Shown here: one piece after another, positions 16,555-25,263 of the stretch
Numbering within the stretch: position 1 is the first letter of the stretch
Layout of the letters: each line of letters opens with the position of its first letter
DNA from: JABAYQ01 sp018608925
GTDB taxonomy: Bacteria; Bacteroidota; Bacteroidia; Flavobacteriales; UBA7312
Assembly (NCBI GenBank): GCA_037625715.1
Contig: JASJHQ010000017.1
Coordinates: 1 to 41,250, forward strand
DNA: 41,250 nucleotides
Direction: 5' to 3'
The notes under the pieces: model-generated
The model's database searches: none
The model's input: only the letters and a program-made list of their open reading frames with translations
What the model was told of the DNA's origin: nothing
Position numbers and translations under genes: made by a program

Positions 16555-17934
16555 ATGCTGTTTTTTAATAAAAATCTGATCCTTTTATTTGCTGTTTTAG
16601 CAGTGTTTTCGTGCAAGAATACTAAAGAATTAAGCGTTTCCCAAGATTTGTACTCTGACAATGACGAAATAGTAAATACCGACGACCAAGACGAATTAAC
16701 AGATGTCCAAAGCCAAAAAACTTTAGACTCTACTTATTATATGGATAAGTCTCATTTAAAGTCTATTCATACGGTTTTACTACACCCTTTAGAAAACGAA
16801 CTGCTAGAACCCATTATTCACTTATCTTCCCAAGAAAAACTTCTTTTGTCTTTTGACGATTTAGACCAGACACCTAAAAACCTGTTTTACACTCTTATAC
16901 ATTGCAATAGCCAATGGCAGCCCTCCGATTTATTTAAAAGCGAATACCTACAAGGCTTCGACCAAGACTATATAGAAAGTCCGCAGTCTTCTTACAACAC
17001 TATTCAGTTTTATAGCCACTACAGAACTACTATTCCTTCTCAAAATATGGTTCCTCTTTATTCTGGCAATTATATCATTCATGTTTTTGACGAAGACTAT
17101 CCACAAGAAGTTATTCTTAGCAAAAGGATGCGAATAATCGACAATAAAATAAAAGTAACCGGAAGCGTTAAAAGAGCAACTGATCTAGATCAAAGAAACT
17201 ACCAACACGAAATAGACTTTACCCTTAACCATTCCGGGCTCACTATAAACGATCCGTTTAATGACATTAAAGTAATTATATCACAAAACAACAGATGGGA
17301 TAATGCCATTAGTGGCCTGCAACCCAACTTTGTAAACAACGGCCAATTAATTTACGACCAAGAAGATTTTAATTTATTTGATGGAGGAAACGAATACCGT
17401 TTTTTCGAAATTAAAAGCTTGCGCTACCTATCGGAAAGGCTAGCAAACATTTCTTTTGAAAACGATACCAATGTAGTAGTACTAAGAACAGACATCAAAA
17501 GAAGTTTTCAAACCTACTCTAGTATAAGGGATATTAATGGAAAAAAACTGATTAAAGTACAAGAAGGAACAAATTCGGAAATAGAAGCAGATTATGCTTT
17601 AGTAAATTTTAGTCTCCCTTACGACAGAGAAATTACTCACGGAGATTTATATGTATTTGGGCACATATCGGACTACGATTTTTTACCAAGCCACAAAATG
17701 ATCTTTAACCAAGAAACAAAAAGATACCAAAGCAGTATCTATTTAAAACAAGGATATTATAATTACGAATACATTTTAAAGAAAGACGATGGCGAAAGTA
17801 TTAATCGTTTTATAGAAGGTACTCACTACGAAACCATTAACGACTATTTTATCTATATTTATTACCGCCCATTAGGAACTGATTACGATCAACTACTGGG
17901 TTATCAAAAACTGAGCTCTAAAGGATTGTTTTAA
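16555..17934 (+). CDS. DUF5103 domain-containing protein (type IX secretion system plug protein)
   Basis: A 459-residue protein of the DUF5103 family. In Flavobacterium johnsoniae the family member was seen plugging the periplasmic side of the SprA translocon, so this is the predicted plug of the T9SS. The N-terminus looks like a lipoprotein signal (LLFAVLAVFSC, Cys20), followed by an acidic linker (about 25-60) and a beta-rich body with LHCNSQWQPSDL-like features (IHCNSQWQPSDLFKSEYL) and a C-terminal YYNYEYILK region. The gene is divergent from nqrA. The T9SS cargo proteins in the same window fit this role. The name rests on recall of the family, with good pattern agreement. Confidence 0.85.
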   Translation: MLFFNKNLILLFAVLAVFSCKNTKELSVSQDLYSDNDEIVNTDDQDELTDVQSQKTLDSTYYMDKSHLKSIHTVLLHPLENELLEPIIHLSSQEKLLLSFDDLDQTPKNLFYTLIHCNSQWQPSDLFKSEYLQGFDQDYIESPQSSYNTIQFYSHYRTTIPSQNMVPLYSGNYIIHVFDEDYPQEVILSKRMRIIDNKIKVTGSVKRATDLDQRNYQHEIDFTLNHSGLTINDPFNDIKVIISQNNRWDNAISGLQPNFVNNGQLIYDQEDFNLFDGGNEYRFFEIKSLRYLSERLANISFENDTNVVVLRTDIKRSFQTYSSIRDINGKKLIKVQEGTNSEIEADYALVNFSLPYDREITHGDLYVFGHISDYDFLPSHKMIFNQETKRYQSSIYLKQGYYNYEYILKKDDGESINRFIEGTHYETINDYFIYIYYRPLGTDYDQLLGYQKLSSKGLF

Positions 17935-17955
17935 TCTTATAAAGCTTTAAATTTG
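17926..17955 (+). promoter_or_regulatory. Consensus promoter of pruA (TTG-N19-TAAATTTG)
   Basis: TTG at 17926-17928 and TAAATTTG at 17948-17955 are separated by 19 bp, the classic Bacteroidota -33/-7 arrangement. The -33 element lies inside the last codons of the upstream gene. The pruA ATG is 26 nt downstream. This is the best-formed promoter in the window. Confidence 0.7.
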
Positions 17956-17981
17956 CACAACTTTTAACTAAAAAATCGATT

Positions 17982-19607
17982 ATGTCTAAAGGAATTTATA
18001 ACGTACCAGTTGCTAGCAACGAACCGGTAAAATCTTATGAGCCAGGAAGCCCAGAATTAGAGGAGCTAATGAGCACTTATAAAAGTATGAAAAACAGCAC
18101 TATAGACGTGCCCTTATATATCGGAAGCGAACAAATTACTTGCGACCAAACAATAAACATGACCCCTCCTCATGATCACCAACACGTATTGGGTAAAGCT
18201 AGTGTAGGAAATCAGGATCATGTACGTGCTGCTATAAAATCTGCTTTAGATGCCAAACAAGCTTGGGCAGATATGCCATGGAACCAAAGAGTTGCTATCT
18301 TCTTAAAAGCTGCAGAACTGTTAACTGGTCCTTTCAGAGCTAGAGTTAATGCTGCAACAATGCTTGCTCAGTCTAAAAATGTATTTCAAGCAGAAATAGA
18401 TGCAGCTTGCGAATTAATCGACTTTTTTAAATTTAACGCAGAATACGTTACTCAAATATATGGTGAGCAACCAGAATCTTTACCTGGAATGTGGAACCGA
18501 TTAGAGCACCGTCCTTTAGAAGGTTTTGTATTTGCGATAACTCCATTTAACTTTACCTCTATTTGTGCCAACCTTTGTGCTGCGCCTGCAATGATGGGTA
18601 ATGTGGTAGTTTGGAAGCCAGCTCCTGCTCAATTATACTCTGCAAAAGTAATTATGGAATTGTTCCAAGCTGCTGGCTTACCAGACGGAGTAATCAACAT
18701 GATTAATGTAGATGGTCCTCAAACGGGTGATGTTGTATTTAATCACCCTGACTTTGCTGGCCTTCACTTTACAGGTTCTACCGGAGTTTTCCGTCACCTT
18801 TGGAAAACAATAGGAAACAATATCGAAAAATACAGAAGCTACCCAAGAATAGTTGGAGAAACTGGTGGAAAAGATTTTATCGTAGCACACCACTCTTCTG
18901 TTGCTAGCGAAGTAGCTACTGGAATAACTAGAGGAGCTTTCGAATACCAAGGACAAAAATGTTCGGCTGCATCAAGAGCCTACGTTCCTTCAAATTTATG
19001 GCCACAAATTAAGGCTCAAGTTGTGGAAGACGTAAAATCATTTAAAATGGGAAGCCCGGAAGATCCTTCGAACTACATAAACGCTGTAATTAGCGAACAA
19101 TCTTTTGATAAAATCGCAAGCTTTATCGAATACGCTAAAGGACAAGACGACGCCGAAATTATTGTAGGAGGAAAGTATGACAAATCAGTAGGTTACTTTA
19201 TCGAGCCAACGGTTATTGTAACTACCAATCCTAAATTCAGAACTATGTGCGAAGAAATATTCGGACCTGTAATGACAATCTATGTATACGAACCAAAAGA
19301 TTGGGTTCAAACATTAGAACTAGTTGACCAGACTAGCGAATACGCGCTAACGGGAGCTATATTCTCTGTTGATAGATATGCTATCGAACAAGCGAGTAAA
19401 GCACTAGAAAATGCGGCTGGTAACTTCTACATTAACGACAAACCAACTGGTGCAGTTGTAGGACAACAACCGTTTGGAGGTGCTAGAGGATCTGGAACCA
19501 ACGATAAAGCTGGTTCTATTCTTAACCTACAAAGATGGGTTTCACCAAGAACAATAAAAGAAACTTTTGTTCCTGCTACAGACTACAAATATCCGTTTTT
19601 AGGATAA
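17982..19607 (+). CDS. pruA: L-glutamate gamma-semialdehyde (1-pyrroline-5-carboxylate) dehydrogenase
   Basis: A 541-residue aldehyde dehydrogenase of the P5C dehydrogenase type, oxidising glutamate semialdehyde to glutamate with NAD+ in proline catabolism. Catalytic residues are visible: Cys327 in GQKCSAASRAYVP, Glu293 in GETGGKDF and Asn190 in TPFNFTS. The segment QPFGGARGSGTNDKAG is diagnostic of the P5CDH subgroup. The N-terminal extension (about 50 residues) matches the family length of about 540. It has its own consensus promoter and is closed by a strong terminator, so it is a single-gene unit. No proline dehydrogenase gene is in the window. Confidence 0.96.
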   Translation: MSKGIYNVPVASNEPVKSYEPGSPELEELMSTYKSMKNSTIDVPLYIGSEQITCDQTINMTPPHDHQHVLGKASVGNQDHVRAAIKSALDAKQAWADMPWNQRVAIFLKAAELLTGPFRARVNAATMLAQSKNVFQAEIDAACELIDFFKFNAEYVTQIYGEQPESLPGMWNRLEHRPLEGFVFAITPFNFTSICANLCAAPAMMGNVVVWKPAPAQLYSAKVIMELFQAAGLPDGVINMINVDGPQTGDVVFNHPDFAGLHFTGSTGVFRHLWKTIGNNIEKYRSYPRIVGETGGKDFIVAHHSSVASEVATGITRGAFEYQGQKCSAASRAYVPSNLWPQIKAQVVEDVKSFKMGSPEDPSNYINAVISEQSFDKIASFIEYAKGQDDAEIIVGGKYDKSVGYFIEPTVIVTTNPKFRTMCEEIFGPVMTIYVYEPKDWVQTLELVDQTSEYALTGAIFSVDRYAIEQASKALENAAGNFYINDKPTGAVVGQQPFGGARGSGTNDKAGSILNLQRWVSPRTIKETFVPATDYKYPFLG

Positions 19608-19614
19608 TTTATCC

Positions 19615-19645
19615 AGCCCTTTCCAATTGGAAAGGGCTTTTTTTT
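19615..19645 (+). terminator. Rho-independent terminator of pruA
   Basis: AGCCCTTTCC (19615-19624) pairs perfectly with GGAAAGGGCT (19629-19638) around an AATT loop, followed by a T-run to 19645. The right end merges into the -7 box of ftsB. Confidence 0.92.
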
Positions 19646-19652
19646 AAATTTG
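19627..19652 (+). promoter_or_regulatory. Putative promoter of the ftsB-mutAB-meaB operon, overlapping the pruA terminator
   Basis: TAAATTTG at 19645-19652 matches TAnnTTTG and ends 4 nt before the ATG at 19657. A TTG at 19627-19629 within the terminator hairpin is a possible -33 element with a short 15-bp spacer. A leaderless transcript is predicted. Confidence 0.45.
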
Positions 19653-19656
19653 TTTT

Positions 19657-19971
19657 ATGGAAAAGTTAAAGCAATTATACCATCAATTACCAAATTACAT
19701 TAAAAACAGATATGTTATTCTAACTGTTTTGCTAGTGGTATGGGTAGCATTTTTTGATTCCCATAATTGGATTAGACAATACAAACTGAAAGCCGAGAAA
19801 GAAAGCTTGAAAGAGGAAATGTTGTTTTACAAATCGGAAATACAAAAAGACAGTACTGCTCTATTTAATCTTAACAACAATCCCGAAACACAAGAAAAGT
19901 TTGCTAGAGAGAAATATAATATGAAAAAAGATAACGAAGATGTTATCATAATTATAGAATCGGATGAGTGA
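19657..19971 (+). CDS. FtsB/DivIC-family septum formation initiator
   Basis: A 104-residue bitopic protein. A short cytoplasmic N-terminus is followed by a membrane helix (VILTVLLVVWVAFFDS, about 20-35), a coiled coil (about 42-65) and the family segment EKFAREKYNMKKDNEDV near the end. FtsB/DivIC proteins join FtsL and FtsQ/DivIB at the division septum. No ftsL or ftsQ gene is near. The end overlaps the methylmalonyl-CoA mutase start by 8 nt, so the two are cotranscribed; a septum gene followed by mutase genes is an arrangement I recall from other Bacteroidota. Confidence 0.88.
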   Translation: MEKLKQLYHQLPNYIKNRYVILTVLLVVWVAFFDSHNWIRQYKLKAEKESLKEEMLFYKSEIQKDSTALFNLNNNPETQEKFAREKYNMKKDNEDVIIIIESDE

Positions 19972-22900
19972 TTTTTATTCTGAATTTGAATCGTACAGCA
20001 GTCTTCAATGGAAAGAAAAAATAGAGGCTGATTTAAAAACTAAAAAAATAGAAGATATTTCTTCCAATTTTGAAGGAATCGAGGTATCCCCTTTCTACCA
20101 CAAAGATCAATCGATAAATTCTTCTTTAGTAAGCTATAATCCCGATTGGGAAATCATGCAATTAATTGACGGTACTGATCCTAAAAAGGCAAATAAAAAA
20201 GCTTTATTGGCTTTGAATAGCGGTGCCACCGCTCTTTGCATAAGCAATGCCAATAAGCTAGATCTTCTTTTTAAAGATATTTTAATTCAATATATCCGTA
20301 TTGATTTTAAAGATAGTGATCCTTCTATTGTTAGAGAATTTGAACAATTAGTAGAAAAAAGACAATTAAACAATGAAGAAATTAAAGGAGCTTTTCACGG
20401 TAAAAGTGAAGGAAACGCCTTAGCTAATTTCTACTACACTTCTTTTCTAAACAAAAAAGAATCGGTTAAAGAACAAATAAGCGACTCTTTAGATTTTGCC
20501 AGCAAACACTCTAAAAGCCAGTTTATTTTTGAGATAGAATCGAACTATTTTTTAGAAATAGCAAAACTAAGGGCTTTTAGAAAAATATACTTTAGCCTTT
20601 ACGGAGTTCAGCCCTACATTTTGGCTGTTTCTAGTTCTAAAAACAAAAAACAAGAATTAGGATACAACAATTTATTAAAAACTAGCACCGAATCTTTATC
20701 GGCTGTTTTCGGAACTTGCGATTCTTTGCTAATTCTTCCGTACAATTATACTTATGAGAGTAATAATAATTTCTCTGACAGACTAGCTAGAAACCAACAA
20801 ATACTTCTTAAAGAAGAAAGTTACCTTAACAAAGTAGCCGACCCTAGTGCAGGTAGTTATTTTATTGAGCACCTAACCGATTCTTTAGTTAAACAATTTA
20901 GTTTAGGAAGCTATCAAATACACCAAGAAGTAAAGCGTGAAAGCTGGAAAACGCCAGAGTCGATTTCTATACAGAATTATTACGACAAAGAAGACAACAA
21001 AAAAGTAGATCACCTAGATTTTATTGCTGGCCTCCCTCCTTTCTTAAGAGGTCCTTACTCTAGTATGTATGCAGTAAGGCCTTGGACAATTCGTCAATAC
21101 GCTGGTTTTTCTACAGCAGAAGAGTCCAATGCTTTTTACAGAAGAAATTTAGCCGCAGGACAAAAAGGACTATCCGTAGCTTTCGATCTTGCTACTCATA
21201 GAGGATATGATTCTGACCACCAAAGAGTAGTTGGTGATGTAGGAAAAGCAGGAGTTGCCATAGACTCTATAAAAGACATGGATATTTTGTTTAATGAAAT
21301 TCCTTTAGACAAAATGTCGGTTTCCATGACTATGAATGGAGCGGTATTGCCCATTATGGCTTTTTATATTGTAGCTGCAAAAAAACAAGGAGTAGATTTA
21401 AAAGACTTGTCAGGAACAATTCAGAACGATATTCTGAAGGAGTTTATGGTAAGAAATACTTATATCTATCCTCCCAAGTATTCGATGCGAATTATATCGG
21501 ACATTTTCAGGTTTACATCTTGTAATATGCCGAAATTTAATAGTATTAGTATTTCGGGATACCATATGCAAGAAGCTGGCGCAAGTGCTGATATAGAACT
21601 TGCCTATACTCTTGCTGACGGACTAGAATATATTCGTACGGGCTTAAAAGCTGGTATGGATATTGACGAATTCGCTCCTAGACTTTCTTTCTTCTGGGGA
21701 ATTGGCATGAACCATTTCATGGAAATTGCAAAAATGAGAGCTGCACGAATGCTATGGGCCAAACTAGTAAAACAGTTTGATCCTAAAAATCCGAAATCTC
21801 TAGCACTTAGAACTCATTGCCAAACTAGTGGATGGAGTTTAACAGAACAAGATCCGTTCAACAACGTAAGTAGAACAAGCGTGGAAGCTATGGCTGCCGT
21901 TATGGGTGGAACACAATCGTTACACACCAACGCTCTAGATGAAGCAATAGCATTGCCGACTGATTTTTCGGCTAAAATTGCTAGAGACACCCAAATACAT
22001 TTGCAAAAAGAAATAAGCATCTGCCAAAGTGTTGACCCTTGGGGAGGCTCTTATTACGTTGAAAAATTGACTCATGATATTGCCCAAAAAGCATGGAGTC
22101 ATATTCAAGAAGTTGAAAAATTAGGTGGAATGGCTAAAGCCATAGAAACTGGTCTACCTAAAATGAAAATTGAAGAAGCAGCAGCTAAAAAACAAGCTAG
22201 AATAGACAGTAAAAAAGATACTATAGTTGCAGTAAATGCTTACAAATTAGAAAAAGAAGATCAGGACATCGAAATTTTAGAAGTGGATAATACTTCGGTA
22301 CTTAACGCTCAACTAAAGCGACTAAAAGTGCTTAAAGAAAATAGAGATGAAAGTAAAGTAAAAGAATCTCTTTTAGCGATTACAGAAGCTTGTAAAAACG
22401 AAACTGGCAATCTTTTAGAATTAGCAATTACTGCTGCAGAAAACGAGGCTACACTTGGAGAAATATCCGATGCTTGCGAAGAAATATTCGGGAGATATAA
22501 AGCACAAAACCGATCAATATCTGGCGTATACAAAATGGAAATAGAAAACAACCAACTTTTCATAGACACCCAAAAATTAGCAGACAAATTTTCTTTACTT
22601 GAAGGAAGGAGACCACGTATTATGATTGCTAAAATGGGACAAGACGGACACGATAGAGGAGCAAAAGTAGTTGCTACTTCTTTTGCCGATTTAGGATTTG
22701 ATGTTGATATGGGACCGCTCTTTCAAACTCCAATGGAAGCTGCAAAACAGGCTATCGAAAACGATGTTCATATTTTAGGAATATCGTCTTTAGCAGCTGG
22801 GCACAAAACCTTAGTACCCACCGTAATTGAAGAATTAAAAAAATTAGGTAGACCAGATATTTTAGTAATTGCAGGCGGGGTTATACCTCAACAAGATTAT

Positions 22901-23005
22901 GACTTCTTATTTAAATGTGGAGTAAGTGGTATATTCGGGCCAGGAACAGTTATTGCTCAAGCTGCTACTAATATTTTAGAGCAATTAATAAAAAACGTAA
23001 AGTGA
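19964..23005 (+). CDS. Single-chain methylmalonyl-CoA mutase: small-subunit (MutA) domain fused to large subunit (MutB)
   Basis: A 1013-residue protein that isomerises (R)-methylmalonyl-CoA and succinyl-CoA with adenosylcobalamin. Residues 1 to about 325 resemble the catalytically inactive MutA subunit: opening SEFESYSSLQWKEKI, EGIEVSPFYH and late-barrel KVADPSAGSYFIEHL. From about 326 a full MutB follows: SWKTPESISI, LRGPYSSMYAVRPWTIRQYAGFST (split at 361-384), active-site Tyr379, SGYHMQEAGA with Tyr533-His534, and a C-terminal B12 domain (about 883-1013) with the cobalt-ligand motif DGHDRG (894-899). The MutA part lacks its usual vestigial B12 domain. Late-barrel segments 236-310 and 634-710 align visibly, showing the paralogy. 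There is no internal stop, frameshift or evident second start. The meaB gene overlaps the stop (GTGA). Confidence 0.93.
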   Translation: MSDFYSEFESYSSLQWKEKIEADLKTKKIEDISSNFEGIEVSPFYHKDQSINSSLVSYNPDWEIMQLIDGTDPKKANKKALLALNSGATALCISNANKLDLLFKDILIQYIRIDFKDSDPSIVREFEQLVEKRQLNNEEIKGAFHGKSEGNALANFYYTSFLNKKESVKEQISDSLDFASKHSKSQFIFEIESNYFLEIAKLRAFRKIYFSLYGVQPYILAVSSSKNKKQELGYNNLLKTSTESLSAVFGTCDSLLILPYNYTYESNNNFSDRLARNQQILLKEESYLNKVADPSAGSYFIEHLTDSLVKQFSLGSYQIHQEVKRESWKTPESISIQNYYDKEDNKKVDHLDFIAGLPPFLRGPYSSMYAVRPWTIRQYAGFSTAEESNAFYRRNLAAGQKGLSVAFDLATHRGYDSDHQRVVGDVGKAGVAIDSIKDMDILFNEIPLDKMSVSMTMNGAVLPIMAFYIVAAKKQGVDLKDLSGTIQNDILKEFMVRNTYIYPPKYSMRIISDIFRFTSCNMPKFNSISISGYHMQEAGASADIELAYTLADGLEYIRTGLKAGMDIDEFAPRLSFFWGIGMNHFMEIAKMRAARMLWAKLVKQFDPKNPKSLALRTHCQTSGWSLTEQDPFNNVSRTSVEAMAAVMGGTQSLHTNALDEAIALPTDFSAKIARDTQIHLQKEISICQSVDPWGGSYYVEKLTHDIAQKAWSHIQEVEKLGGMAKAIETGLPKMKIEEAAAKKQARIDSKKDTIVAVNAYKLEKEDQDIEILEVDNTSVLNAQLKRLKVLKENRDESKVKESLLAITEACKNETGNLLELAITAAENEATLGEISDACEEIFGRYKAQNRSISGVYKMEIENNQLFIDTQKLADKFSLLEGRRPRIMIAKMGQDGHDRGAKVVATSFADLGFDVDMGPLFQTPMEAAKQAIENDVHILGISSLAAGHKTLVPTVIEELKKLGRPDILVIAGGVIPQQDYDFLFKCGVSGIFGPGTVIAQAATNILEQLIKNVK

Positions 23006-23955
23006 ATATAGAAGCTATAATATCTTCTTTGATTGAGGGCGACAGAACATCTCTGGCAAGAGCAATAACCTTGGTAGAGAGTAATCTGGAAAAGCACCAG
23101 CTTATGGCCGATGAAATCTTATCGGCTTGTCTATCTAAAACTGGTAAATCTATCCGTATCGCAGTAACAGGTGTGCCGGGTGTTGGTAAAAGTACTTTTA
23201 TAGAATCTTTCGGAAAATTTCTTACCAAAAAAGGAAAGAAAGTTGCGGTTTTAGCAATCGATCCTAGTAGTGAAAAAACAGGTGGAAGTATTTTAGGAGA
23301 CAAAACCAGAATGAACGACTTAGCCATTGATGACTTAGCATTTATTCGCCCGTCCCCTAGCGCAGGAACTCTTGGAGGTGTCGCACGAAAAACAAGAGAA
23401 ACCATCCTACTTTGTGAAGCTGCTGGCTATGAGATCATTTTAATTGAAACAGTTGGTGTAGGTCAATCGGAAACATTGGTTCATTCAATGGTAGATTTTT
23501 TCTTATTACTTCTATTGGCAGGAGCTGGAGACGAACTCCAAGGAATCAAAAGAGGAATAATGGAAATGGGCGACTGCATTCTTATTAATAAAGCAGATGG
23601 CGACAATCAACTAGCAGCAAAAAAGGCAAAGCAGCAATTTAAAAATGCACTTCATATGTTTCCAGCATCCGATAGTGGGTGGATTCCTAAGGTAGAGACA
23701 TTATCGGCCATAGAGCATACTAATATTGATTGGCTTTGGGATACTATTTGTGAGTTTGAGCAATGGCACAAACAAAGAGGATTATTCGAAACCAAAAGAA
23801 ACCAGCAAAATCAATTTTGGTTCCATCAATTAATTAAAGACAAGATTTTAGATACATTTTATCAAACCAATAAGTCCGAAATAGAGCAGTTAGAAAAAGA
23901 TATTGAGCAAGGGAAAATTACGGCTTCCAAAGCACTTCAAAAAATAGTGAAGTGA
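23002..23955 (+). CDS. meaB: Methylmalonyl-CoA mutase-associated GTPase MeaB
   Basis: A 317-residue G3E-family GTPase that loads and protects adenosylcobalamin in methylmalonyl-CoA mutase. The Walker A motif GVPGVGKST (57-65), AIDPSSEKTGGSILGDKTRM (about 85-105), the switch ETVGVGQSE and the base-specificity NKADG are all present. The C-terminal dimerisation arm (about 270-317) matches the family. The start is a GTG that overlaps the mutase stop codon (GTGA), indicating coupled translation. Its position right after the fused mutase is functionally consistent. Confidence 0.96.
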   Translation: MNIEAIISSLIEGDRTSLARAITLVESNLEKHQLMADEILSACLSKTGKSIRIAVTGVPGVGKSTFIESFGKFLTKKGKKVAVLAIDPSSEKTGGSILGDKTRMNDLAIDDLAFIRPSPSAGTLGGVARKTRETILLCEAAGYEIILIETVGVGQSETLVHSMVDFFLLLLLAGAGDELQGIKRGIMEMGDCILINKADGDNQLAAKKAKQQFKNALHMFPASDSGWIPKVETLSAIEHTNIDWLWDTICEFEQWHKQRGLFETKRNQQNQFWFHQLIKDKILDTFYQTNKSEIEQLEKDIEQGKITASKALQKIVK

Positions 23956-24782
23956 GAAAAGGTATTTTGTATATGCTGGGTTCTACCCTAGCTTTTGCTT
24001 GCATGCAAATTTGCGTGAAGTATTTACCTCACATTCCTCCAACAGAATTAATATTATTTAGATCGATAATTTCGCTGATAATTAGCGTATCTATTTTACA
24101 CAAACTCAAAATTCCAGTACTAGGAAATAACCGAAAAACATTACTATTAAGAGGAGCTTTCGGAACTACAGCTCTATTAATGTTTTTCTATACTATTCAG
24201 AACATACCTTTAGCTAGTGCGGTAACCATTCAGTACCTCTCTCCTATTTTTACGGTAGTGTTTGCTTCTATTTTCTTGAAAGAAAAAATGAAGAAAAAAC
24301 AATGGCTGTTTTTTGCTATTTCTTTTTTAGGCGTTGCATTAATGAAAGGATTTGACAATCGAATTTCTCTATCTTTTATGGCATTAGGAATTGTATCCGC
24401 TATTTTTTCTGGATTGGCTTACACCTGTATTCGAAAACTTAAGGAAAGCGAACACCCTCTTGTAGTAGTGGTATATTTCCCACTAGTATCCATACCAATT
24501 ATGCTAGTGTTAAGTCTATTTAATTGGGTGAATCCTGAAAACGGTGATTGGATATATATAATTCTGATGGGAATTTTTACTCAAATCGCTCAGGTCTTAA
24601 TGACTAAAGGAATTCAGTCTGGGGTTACCAACAAGATGATAAGCCTTAAATACATCGGCAGTATTTACGCATTAGCCATAGGTTATATTTTATTCGGAGA
24701 ATCTTACCAAATAATGAGCCTATTAGGAATCGTTTTAGTTATTTTGGGTGTAGTGCTTAATTTATGGAAGAAGAAGGCATAA
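23952..24782 (+). CDS. EamA/DMT-family transporter
   Basis: A 276-residue membrane protein with ten predicted helices in two EamA repeats (about 1-130 and 140-275). The first repeat has LRGAFGTTALLMFFYTIQNIPLASA (helix-loop-helix, about 66-90) and VTIQYLSPIF, typical of the RhaT/EamA group of drug/metabolite transporters. The substrate is unknown. The GTG start overlaps the meaB stop (GTGA), so it shares the transcript with the mutase genes, but no metabolic link can be shown. The 3' end overlaps the convergent TlpA-like gene by 26 nt. Confidence 0.9.
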   Translation: MRKGILYMLGSTLAFACMQICVKYLPHIPPTELILFRSIISLIISVSILHKLKIPVLGNNRKTLLLRGAFGTTALLMFFYTIQNIPLASAVTIQYLSPIFTVVFASIFLKEKMKKKQWLFFAISFLGVALMKGFDNRISLSFMALGIVSAIFSGLAYTCIRKLKESEHPLVVVVYFPLVSIPIMLVLSLFNWVNPENGDWIYIILMGIFTQIAQVLMTKGIQSGVTNKMISLKYIGSIYALAIGYILFGESYQIMSLLGIVLVILGVVLNLWKKKA

Positions 24783-25245
24783 TCTTAGCCACATATTGCT
24801 CAAGATCTTCTAAAGTTAAAGAACCATTGTGCTTGTCTACCAACTTACCATCTTTGTCGTAAAAATAAGAAGTAGGCCAAGTGTTTACTCCATAATCTTC
24901 AAACGACTTAGAGCTTAATACAAAGTCAAAATCAAAAGAGTTTTTATAAGGCAATATCTTAGCAGGGTTTTCTTCGGAAATAAGAAGGAAAACAAGCTCA
25001 CCTCCATATTGGCGATTAATCTTTTCAAAGTTTGGCAATTCTTTAATGCAAGGGCCGCACCAAGTAGCCCAAAAATTAACAACCAAAGGTTTGCCAACAT
25101 ATTGCTTAATATCAATAAAGTCTCCATCTAGAGTTACTATCTCGATTTCGTTTAATTTAAGATTTGGCTTTCTTATGTATTTAAAATAATAATAAGCAAA
25201 CCCAACTATAAATAGGATGAGTAATAGTTTAGAAAATAAGTTCAT
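24757..25245 (-). CDS. TlpA/ResA-like membrane-anchored thiol-disulfide oxidoreductase
   Basis: A 162-residue thioredoxin-fold protein with an N-terminal membrane anchor (about 5-22) and the redox site WATWCGPCIKELP (Cys63, Cys66). The pattern GKPLVVNFWATWCGPC and the cis-proline strand region NTWPTSYF identify it as a TlpA/ResA-type protein acting on the periplasmic face, probably as a reductant of specific protein disulfides. It is the last gene of a reverse cluster, starting 18 nt after the PorE-like OmpA gene, so it may serve that operon's products. Confidence 0.92.
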   Translation of the reverse strand: MNLFSKLLLILFIVGFAYYYFKYIRKPNLKLNEIEIVTLDGDFIDIKQYVGKPLVVNFWATWCGPCIKELPNFEKINRQYGGELVFLLISEENPAKILPYKNSFDFDFVLSSKSFEDYGVNTWPTSYFYDKDGKLVDKHNGSLTLEDLEQYVAKIMPSSSIN

Positions 25246-25263
25246 GATGGCTTTAAGTTTTTA

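Noticed and set aside
22968..23405. Long open antisense frame of 145 codons across meaB
   Set aside because: It lies wholly opposite a strongly conserved gene, has no domain, signal peptide or promoter, and is explained by codon bias of the sense strand.
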